Source: Candidatus Kapaibacterium sp. (lineage in GTDB: Bacteria; Bacteroidota; Ignavibacteria; Kapaibacteriales; Kapaibacteriaceae). From it: a stretch of DNA of 20,485 nucleotides. This document shows, piece after piece, positions 14,847-20,485 of the stretch. The position numbers and the translations under genes were made by a program. The stretch spans positions 1-20,485 of the forward strand of contig JAURNF010000170.1 in the NCBI GenBank assembly GCA_030830285.1, written 5' to 3'. The notes beneath the pieces were generated by a model, which searched no databases, was not told the DNA's origin, and worked only from the letters and a program-made list of their open reading frames with translations. Position 1 is the stretch's first letter. The number at the start of each line of letters is the position of its first letter.

Positions 14847-17282
14847 ATGAAGTCCGCTCTTCTCGCAGCGCTCATCATTTGTACGTATCTCTCAAGCTCG
14901 GCCCAACGTCTCGCAATCGAGCGTCTTGGCGATGCGCAGACATGGACGCGGGGGGAACGCTCTGTTCAGATCAAAGCAGGCAATGCTCAGCTTCAGATCA
15001 ATGCCGTTTCGCCTTCAATCGTCAAGATCCACCTGAGTAAGACGGGTGTTTTCGATACTGTTTCATACGCAGTGATACCAGTATCCGCTGGCACATTCAC
15101 GTGCTCTGTGAGCGAGACGAATGATCGCATTACGCTGCGAACGGATTCGATGACGGTTGAGATCGCACTGCGCCCAATCGCAGTAACGGTCCGCAATCGC
15201 AGTGGGGCTGTGCTTGTAGAGGACGAACCGACGCTTGGCGTGTCCTGGGCAGGCTCACACATCACGAACTACAAGAAGCTTCGCGATGGTGAGCGGTTCA
15301 TTGGTCTGGGTGAGAAGACGGGTCCGCTTGACCGCCGTGGCAATGGCTATACACATTGGAACACCGACTTTTTCGGATATCCGAGCGGCGCAGATCCAAT
15401 CTATATGTCAACACCGTTCTACATGGGTCTTCACTCAGACTCATTGATGTACGGTATGTTCCTCGACAACTCGTCACGTGTACGCGTGAACTTCGGTGCG
15501 TCAACAGATCGCTTTTCATCATTCGGTGTAGAAGACGGCGATTTGCGGTACTATGTCATCGCGGGTTCTTCCATCCCAAGCATTCTGGCCTCGTATAGCA
15601 CTCTTACCGGTACAATGCCACTGCCTCCACTCTGGTCAATCGGCTATCAGCAGTGTCGCTACTCGTACTATCCCGACACGCAAGTGTTGAGCATTGCACG
15701 CACATTCCGCGAGCGCAAGATCCCAGCTGACGTGATCTATCTCGACATTCACTACATGCAGGACTACAAGCTGTTCACGTGGGATGCAACGCGGTTCCCA
15801 GATCCTACGCGTATGGTCAGCGAACTGTCGAAGCTCAACTTCAACACAACTATCATTATCGATCCGGGCATCAAGATCGAAAAGGGCTACACGCCGTATG
15901 AGGATGGCCTGGCAAAGGATCTCTTCCTGAAGTATTCGGATGGTACGCCATACGCTGGGCAAGTGTGGCCAGGCTGGTGCAACTTCACTGACTTCACGAA
16001 TGAGCGCGGACGCATATGGTGGGGCGAGCAGTTCAAGGACCTCGTCAAGGTTGGCGTGCGTGGATTCTGGAACGACATGAACGAGATCGCTACATGGGGT
16101 CAGTTCATGCCCGATAATATCCTGTTCTCGTTTGAGGGAACGACAGCGACGCATTTGCTTGGACGCAACGTGTATGGCATGCAGATGGCACGCGCTACCT
16201 ATGAAGGCACTAAGAAGCTTCTCGGTAACGAGCGTCCGTTTATTCTCACTCGCGCCGGCTATAACGGTATTCAGCGGTACAGCGCAGTGTGGACCGGTGA
16301 TAACCAGTCGAACGACGATCACATGATGGCGGGCATTCGCTTGCTGAATAGCATGGGCCTCACAGGCATTCCCTTTGTCGGTATGGATGTCGGTGGCTTT
16401 ACTGGCGGACCATCGAAGGAGCTGTTTGCCCGCTGGACATCGATCAGTGCATTTACGCCATTTTTCCGTGCACATGTTGCAATCGACAACAAGTCGCAAG
16501 AGCCATGGTCATTTGGCGAGCGCGTCGAGCAGATCTGTCGTAATTACATCTCCCTTCGCTATCGCTTGATGCCAGACCTCTACTCATCGTTCTACGAGTC
16601 CAGTGTCAGCGGCATGCCAGTGATGCGCTCACTTGCAATCAGCTATCCATTTGATGGACGTACATACGATTGGCAGTATCTACACCAGTTTACTGTTGGC
16701 TCAGATCTCATGGTGTGCCCAACCCCGAGCTATGAGCGCTTCACACGTGTGTGGTTCCCAGGAACTGGCACCTGGTACTCATACTACAACGATGAGAAGT
16801 ACACAGCTGGTACAACTTCCGTTGTCGACTCGCCTATCGAGCGCCTTCCAGTGTTCGTACGCGAGAGCGGCATTCTCCTCATGCAATCGCAGGTACAATC
16901 GAACAAGGAACGCTCCTCCGATACGCTTTATGTGCACGTGTATAATGGCACATCAACACGGACGAAGGTGTGGTACACAGATGATGGCATTTCGTACGAC
17001 TATGCAACGAAGAACGCTTCATCGACACGCACATTTACGCATGTGGGCGACAAGCGCGAGTTGCGTCTCTCGGCAGCACGTGGTTCGTACAAGCCTCACT
17101 ACACTACGATGAAGGTCGTCCTTCACGGATATCAGTCAGCGAAGGCTCCGCAGTCTCGCGCCACAATGCTTCAGGGCATTGAGCGATTTGATCCGCTTGG
17201 TGGTGGCACGGAAGACACATCAATTCCGGTGCATGAACTCATTGTTCCGCTGACAAGCAGCGAAATCACCGTTCGGTGGTAA
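14847..17282 (+). CDS. GH31 alpha-glucosidase, exported
   Basis: This 811-residue family 31 glycoside hydrolase releases alpha-linked glucose from the non-reducing end of maltooligosaccharides. The start at 14847 gives a signal peptide (MKSALLAALIICTYLSSSA) with GAGG at 14836-14839, 7 nt upstream, and a 16-bp gap from the previous stop; an upstream in-frame ATG at 14772 lies inside the GH13 gene and is unlikely. The GH31 N-terminal beta domain (~20-240, GLGEKTGPLDRRG) is followed by the barrel. Nucleophile Asp410 is in FWNDMNE and acid/base Asp485 in WTGDNQS. The conserved GMDVGGF and FRAHVAIDN loops are also present. There is no T9SS tail, so a periplasmic location is inferred, where it would process sugars brought in by SusCD. 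Xylosidase or other GH31 specificities cannot be excluded, but the neighbours favour alpha-glucosidase. The 3' end overlaps the convergent SusA-like gene by 17 bp. Confidence 0.93.
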   Translation: MKSALLAALIICTYLSSSAQRLAIERLGDAQTWTRGERSVQIKAGNAQLQINAVSPSIVKIHLSKTGVFDTVSYAVIPVSAGTFTCSVSETNDRITLRTDSMTVEIALRPIAVTVRNRSGAVLVEDEPTLGVSWAGSHITNYKKLRDGERFIGLGEKTGPLDRRGNGYTHWNTDFFGYPSGADPIYMSTPFYMGLHSDSLMYGMFLDNSSRVRVNFGASTDRFSSFGVEDGDLRYYVIAGSSIPSILASYSTLTGTMPLPPLWSIGYQQCRYSYYPDTQVLSIARTFRERKIPADVIYLDIHYMQDYKLFTWDATRFPDPTRMVSELSKLNFNTTIIIDPGIKIEKGYTPYEDGLAKDLFLKYSDGTPYAGQVWPGWCNFTDFTNERGRIWWGEQFKDLVKVGVRGFWNDMNEIATWGQFMPDNILFSFEGTTATHLLGRNVYGMQMARATYEGTKKLLGNERPFILTRAGYNGIQRYSAVWTGDNQSNDDHMMAGIRLLNSMGLTGIPFVGMDVGGFTGGPSKELFARWTSISAFTPFFRAHVAIDNKSQEPWSFGERVEQICRNYISLRYRLMPDLYSSFYESSVSGMPVMRSLAISYPFDGRTYDWQYLHQFTVGSDLMVCPTPSYERFTRVWFPGTGTWYSYYNDEKYTAGTTSVVDSPIERLPVFVRESGILLMQSQVQSNKERSSDTLYVHVYNGTSTRTKVWYTDDGISYDYATKNASSTRTFTHVGDKRELRLSAARGSYKPHYTTMKVVLHGYQSAKAPQSRATMLQGIERFDPLGGGTEDTSIPVHELIVPLTSSEITVRW

Positions 17283-19101
17283 GCGTCCACACGACGTATA
17301 TCGTGGCGGTTCTCGGGGGCACGACAAGTTCAAAATTCGTCGCGTCCATCGCCTTCCCATCCATGCGAAGAACGCGAGACGTTGGACCACGTCGATATGC
17401 TTTAATGGACACCGTGCGCGCTTCGTGCTCGTGCGTGTTCACAATCGTCACCAATGCACCATCATCGTCGGAGTGTGCATAAGCCACGACGCCTTCAGGT
17501 GCTGGTAGAATTGCAAAGGTACCAGTTGTCTTAGCAGTAATGGCGCGACCCCACGTCGATGCGGGACGCACCAATCCATATGCCATCCACTCTTCGTACC
17601 GCAACGAATCCTGTGAAGCTCCGAGCAGTGATCGCTGATCACCAGGGAATCCTCCGGGCATGTCGGCACGGATACGACCGTGATCATCCTCACTCTGGAA
17701 GAAGAACTCCGTGCCATAGTAGATGCATGGAATACGTGGGAGCGTGAAGAGGATAGCCATCGCCGCTAGCCAACTGTCCATCGTCGAAGCACGAGATGCA
17801 ATCCGCATCACATCGTGATTGTCAACAAAGGCTACATGCATGCGCGCGCGTCGCGACGTGTCGGATTGCAAACTCGCAATCAGAGCGTTCGAGCCCCGCA
17901 GACGTTCTGCAGGATCATCGCTCATGATAGCAGTGATTGCCGCATAGGTTGCAAAGTCGGTGCCGTACTGAAGGTCGCTATGCGTCGAATCGAGAAATGA
18001 CTGCTGATCTGTGAGCGACTCCGTCCAGACCTCCCCATAAATAGTCAGCGACGGAAACGTTGTGGTAAGCTCACGATTGAACGTTCGCATGAACTCCGGA
18101 TAGGAGTACGGATATGTGTCAATGCGAAGCGCATCAATGCCTGCTTCCATGATCCACCACTGCACATGCTGGATGAGATAGCGCGCTGCATGTGGATTGC
18201 GCTGATCAATGTCGGGCATCATCCGATCGAACCAACCGCGGAGTAGCGTATCGCGCACAAGCGGATCAGCCGCCGGATCGGTAACGCTGCGCACCTTGAA
18301 GTTGGTGTTCGTGTAGGACGGCCACCAGTGGAACCACGACGAATCGGGTGGATTGCGGAACAGCCGATGTTCATTGCCAACATGGTTTACCACAACGTCC
18401 ATCACAACACGTAGTGAGTCACGATGAAGCGCATCGATCAACGCACGGTACTCTAGATGTGTACCGAAGCGTGGATCAATGCGATAGTGATCCGTGATCG
18501 CATAGCCATGATAGCTGGCTACAGGTTGATTATTCTCGAGCACAGGGTTGAGCCACAGGGCCGACACATTGAGATCGCGCAGGTGATCATAATGGTTGAT
18601 GATTCCTGCGATGTCACCTCCGTGTCGTGCTGATGGCTTCGAGCGATCAACCGTGCGTTCATGCATCGATAGGACGACATCATTTGTTGTATCACCGTTG
18701 GCAAATCGATCTGGTGTTATGAGATAGATCACGTCAGACGGGTGGAGGCCACGAGCCCCCTGCGCAGGAGTTCGCAACTCATATCGTACAGATGTATCAC
18801 CTCCTGTACGCCTGATATGCAACAGCAGTTGATGCGGTGGCGCAACAGGATCAATCCGAAGCGTCACATAACGATAGCGTGTGTTGGTTGCAGGACGATC
18901 ATCAATGACTCTTGCGTATTCCGACTCTCCGCCTACCGACAGGAGTCCGTTACCTTCAACCAGTAGCTCTACAAGGCAGAGAGACCGCTCGTAGTCGTGC
19001 GAGGTCACAAACCAATGCGGAGGGTCGATGCGAAGTGTATCGGATGCTGACGCAGCAAATCCACACAAGATTGTGAGGAGGCATACGTTCAAGCATTGCA
19101 T
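17266..19101 (-). CDS. susA: SusA-like GH13 enzyme (neopullulanase/cyclomaltodextrinase type)
   Basis: This 611-residue exported enzyme probably hydrolyses maltooligosaccharides or cyclodextrins to small sugars in the periplasm. The start at 19101 gives the signal peptide MQCLNVCLLTILCGFAASAS; an earlier ATG at 19128 is possible, and neither has a clear Shine-Dalgarno site. An N-terminal cyclomaltodextrinase-type beta domain (~20-130) precedes the barrel opening DVIYLITPDRFANGD, which is typical of SusA/neopullulanase. Catalytic regions are DVVVNHVG, GIDALRIDTYPY with nucleophile Asp328, IYGEVW with Glu357, and FVDNHD with Asp430. The C-terminal beta domain ends conventionally and has no T9SS tail. 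It lies on the opposite strand to the SusCD operon and converges on it, so it must have its own promoter in the 50-bp gap shared with the dioxygenase gene. Length and motif order are normal for the family. Confidence 0.92.
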   Translation of the reverse strand: MQCLNVCLLTILCGFAASASDTLRIDPPHWFVTSHDYERSLCLVELLVEGNGLLSVGGESEYARVIDDRPATNTRYRYVTLRIDPVAPPHQLLLHIRRTGGDTSVRYELRTPAQGARGLHPSDVIYLITPDRFANGDTTNDVVLSMHERTVDRSKPSARHGGDIAGIINHYDHLRDLNVSALWLNPVLENNQPVASYHGYAITDHYRIDPRFGTHLEYRALIDALHRDSLRVVMDVVVNHVGNEHRLFRNPPDSSWFHWWPSYTNTNFKVRSVTDPAADPLVRDTLLRGWFDRMMPDIDQRNPHAARYLIQHVQWWIMEAGIDALRIDTYPYSYPEFMRTFNRELTTTFPSLTIYGEVWTESLTDQQSFLDSTHSDLQYGTDFATYAAITAIMSDDPAERLRGSNALIASLQSDTSRRARMHVAFVDNHDVMRIASRASTMDSWLAAMAILFTLPRIPCIYYGTEFFFQSEDDHGRIRADMPGGFPGDQRSLLGASQDSLRYEEWMAYGLVRPASTWGRAITAKTTGTFAILPAPEGVVAYAHSDDDGALVTIVNTHEHEARTVSIKAYRRGPTSRVLRMDGKAMDATNFELVVPPRTATIYVVWTLTTER

Positions 19102-19151
19102 CGTGATAGATTGCCGGAGCTGCTGCATCTGGCAATGTAGGAAAACCAGCA
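19102..19151. promoter_or_regulatory. Short divergent intergenic spacer
   Basis: Fifty base pairs separate the SusA-like gene (minus) from the dioxygenase gene (plus). Promoters for both genes must overlap this spacer or extend into coding sequence. AGGA at 19139-19142 is a plausible ribosome site for the plus-strand gene. No operator palindrome is evident. Confidence 0.35.
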
Positions 19152-20012
19152 ATGAACCGTCGATCACTTCTCCATACACTTGGCACTGCAATGACGCTTG
19201 CCTCTGTCACCGACGCCCGTTCATTTGTGCGAGCCCTCGGCGATACGACAACGGAGCGTATGCCCGTGATCTTCGTTGGACACGGTAACCCGATGAACGC
19301 CATCACCGACACGCCGTTCGCGAAGAAATGGGAGGCTATTGGCAAGGGACTCATGCCTCGCGCCATCCTGTGTATTAGTGCGCATTGGGAGACAAGGGGC
19401 TCGCAGATCACCGCCATGGAACGTCCAAAGACGATCCATGATTTTGGCGGTTTCCCCGACGAGCTCTTCCGCGTGCAATACCCAGCGCCTGGGGATCCAT
19501 CGTTGGCCACATCGATTGCCGAGGCCACACACAATGCGATCATCACCGACCACGAATGGGGTCTGGACCACGGGGCATGGAGTGTATTGCGTCGCATGTT
19601 CCCTGCTGCTACCATCCCGGTGCTGCAGCTCAGTTTGGACGTAGGGAAGATTCCGGAGCAGCACATTGCGCTCGCCCGTGAGCTTGCCTATCTCCGCACG
19701 AAGGGCGTGGTCATCATTGGTAGTGGCAACATCGTGCACAACCTCGGACGCATCATGTGGAAAGGGGGCACGCACGACTGGGCTATGGAGTTCGATGCTG
19801 TGTCGAAGCGTCTCATCGAAGCGCGCGACCTCACGTCACTTGCGAACTATCGTGCGCTCGGCATTGCAGCACAGTTATCAGTCCCCACTGCTGAGCACTA
19901 CTTGCCAATGCTCTACGCACTATCGCTCGCACAGCCGGACGAGAAACTAACGTTTTTCAATGAGTCAATCGATCTTGGCAGCGTGAGCATGCGATCGTTT
20001 GTAGCGGGGTAA
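19152..20012 (+). CDS. ygiD: Class III extradiol ring-cleavage dioxygenase, YgiD/4,5-DOPA dioxygenase type
   Basis: This 286-residue protein belongs to the LigB superfamily, and its closest recognisable relative is YgiD (DOPA 4,5-extradiol dioxygenase), which opens catechol rings using a single metal ion. Conserved stretches are VIFVGHGNPMNAI (His44), ILCISAHWETRG (His78), ERPKTIHDFGGFP, EWGLDHGAWSVL (His140), IIGSGNIVHNLG (His196) and PTAEHYLPMLYA (His249); they include the likely metal and substrate histidines. Length from Met37 onward fits the family. The first ~30 residues are an extra leader, NRRSLLHTLGTAMTLASV, which resembles a twin-arginine signal and suggests export. The start has AGGA 9 nt upstream. 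It is not obviously linked to starch use. The true substrate is unknown; YgiD homologues are often annotated by similarity only. Confidence 0.9.
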   Translation: MNRRSLLHTLGTAMTLASVTDARSFVRALGDTTTERMPVIFVGHGNPMNAITDTPFAKKWEAIGKGLMPRAILCISAHWETRGSQITAMERPKTIHDFGGFPDELFRVQYPAPGDPSLATSIAEATHNAIITDHEWGLDHGAWSVLRRMFPAATIPVLQLSLDVGKIPEQHIALARELAYLRTKGVVIIGSGNIVHNLGRIMWKGGTHDWAMEFDAVSKRLIEARDLTSLANYRALGIAAQLSVPTAEHYLPMLYALSLAQPDEKLTFFNESIDLGSVSMRSFVAG

Positions 20013-20024
20013 ACTAAAATGGAA

Positions 20025-20056
20025 AGCGCCTCACTGCACGGATGCAATGAGGCGCT
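20025..20056 (-). terminator. Hairpin between convergent genes, probable terminator of the outer-membrane protein gene
   Basis: AGCGCCTCA (20025-20033) pairs perfectly with TGAGGCGCT (20048-20056). An inner TGCA/TGCA pair and a CGGA loop extend the stem past one C-A mismatch. Reading the minus strand, the stem is followed by a T-rich stretch (TTCCATTTTAGTTTA). The plus-strand side has no T-run, so it may serve mainly the minus-strand gene, or both. Confidence 0.65.
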
Positions 20057-20078
20057 CAAATGAGATGTAGTTATCGTG

Positions 20079-20485
20079 TTAGAACGCGATCACGTAGCGT
20101 ACGCCGATGTTGAGTCCGTCCCAATCGGAATTGCTCGACTGCGCCGTAAGCACGAGCGCATTTGACCCCATGCCAAGGCGAACATGCGTACCATACGTTG
20201 TGTATGAACCACGCTCCCAGTCAGTCAAAGAGCCAATCGTATTGCTCTCAACTTCCCAGCCAAGCTGGGCGAAGGGAATAATCTGCACCTTGTCGCTCAC
20301 GACTGCCGTGTACGAGGTTGAGAGACCGAGCGAGTAATCCGTATCGGTCAAATCACCAACAGCTGAGCCTGTTCCTGTTTCCGTGGAGTAACCACCGACG
20401 AAGCCGAGGTTAAATCCACCCTTGTCCCCTGCCCACACTGGAAAGTAGCCCACTTGCACCGCAAGCTCAGAATTTGAAGTGTGCC
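20079..20485 (-). CDS. Outer-membrane beta-barrel protein, C-terminal part (5' partial)
   Basis: The frame is open to the right edge, so only the last ~134 residues are visible; the GTG at 20459 is probably an internal Val, because coding sequence continues upstream. The protein shows alternating hydrophobic/polar strands separated by short turns (FNLGFVGGYS, DYSLGLSTSYTAVV, VQIIPFAQLGWEVE, THVRLGMGSNALVLTAQS). It ends LNIGVRYVIAF, with the terminal Phe expected of a BAM-recognised barrel. No family name can be given from this fragment. It could be a small porin-like or OmpW/OprF-like barrel. The gene converges on the dioxygenase gene across a hairpin. Confidence 0.7.
   Translation of the reverse strand, partial: HTSNSELAVQVGYFPVWAGDKGGFNLGFVGGYSTETGTGSAVGDLTDTDYSLGLSTSYTAVVSDKVQIIPFAQLGWEVESNTIGSLTDWERGSYTTYGTHVRLGMGSNALVLTAQSSNSDWDGLNIGVRYVIAF

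Noticed and set aside
15636..16499. Long antisense ORF (287 codons) within the GH31 gene
   Set aside because: It lies fully inside a well-supported GH31 reading frame, its Cys/His/Arg-rich composition is typical of shadow frames, and it has no recognisable motif.
18956..19666. Minus-strand ORF of 236 codons across the SusA/dioxygenase junction
   Set aside because: It overlaps two strongly supported genes in other frames and has no domain-like sequence.

Overview
The window is chromosomal DNA from a Bacteroidota-type bacterium. The evidence is a SusC/SusD pair, C-terminal type IX secretion (T9SS) sorting domains, SBBP/Ig-like surface protein architecture and an outer-membrane barrel ending in Phe. 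Base composition is moderately GC-rich, and several genes carry visible Shine-Dalgarno sites (GGAGG, GGAG, GAGG), which many Bacteroidia and Flavobacteriia lack. A deep-branching lineage such as Kapabacteria or Ignavibacteria is therefore plausible, but this is inference. I see no tRNA, rRNA, CRISPR array, insertion sequence or phage gene.

Layout. (1) 1-831, plus: 3' part of an RsmB-type rRNA m5C methyltransferase, cut by the left edge. (2) 836-3910, minus, converging on it: a large secreted SBBP-repeat/Ig-like protein. (3) 3911-4142: divergent intergenic region. (4) 4143-17282, plus: a tightly packed starch/maltodextrin utilization operon. In order it encodes a GluP/FucP-type sugar permease, SusC, a frameshifted SusD, a secreted three-module protein with a DUF4397-like centre and a T9SS tail, a T9SS-tailed GH13 enzyme, and a GH31 alpha-glucosidase. 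(5) 17266-19101, minus: a SusA-like GH13 enzyme that converges on the GH31 gene with a 17-bp overlap. (6) 19152-20012, plus: a YgiD-type class III extradiol (DOPA) dioxygenase with a Tat-like leader. (7) 20079-20485, minus: the C-terminal part of an outer-membrane beta-barrel protein, cut by the right edge. A hairpin lies between (6) and (7).

Working model, inferred from families and sorting signals. The multi-module protein and the T9SS-tailed GH13 act at the cell surface or outside, binding and cutting alpha-glucan. SusC/SusD imports oligosaccharides. The GH31 enzyme and the SusA-like GH13, which have ordinary signal peptides and no T9SS tail, finish digestion in the periplasm. The permease takes the hexose across the inner membrane. 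No regulator of the SusR, hybrid two-component or ECF/anti-sigma type is visible.

Most interesting points: a near-perfect intrinsic terminator hairpin with a U-tract lies inside the signal-peptide codons of the GH13 gene; a ~115-residue module occurs three times in the surface protein and once at the GH13 N terminus; and susD is broken by one apparent missing C in a short C run.
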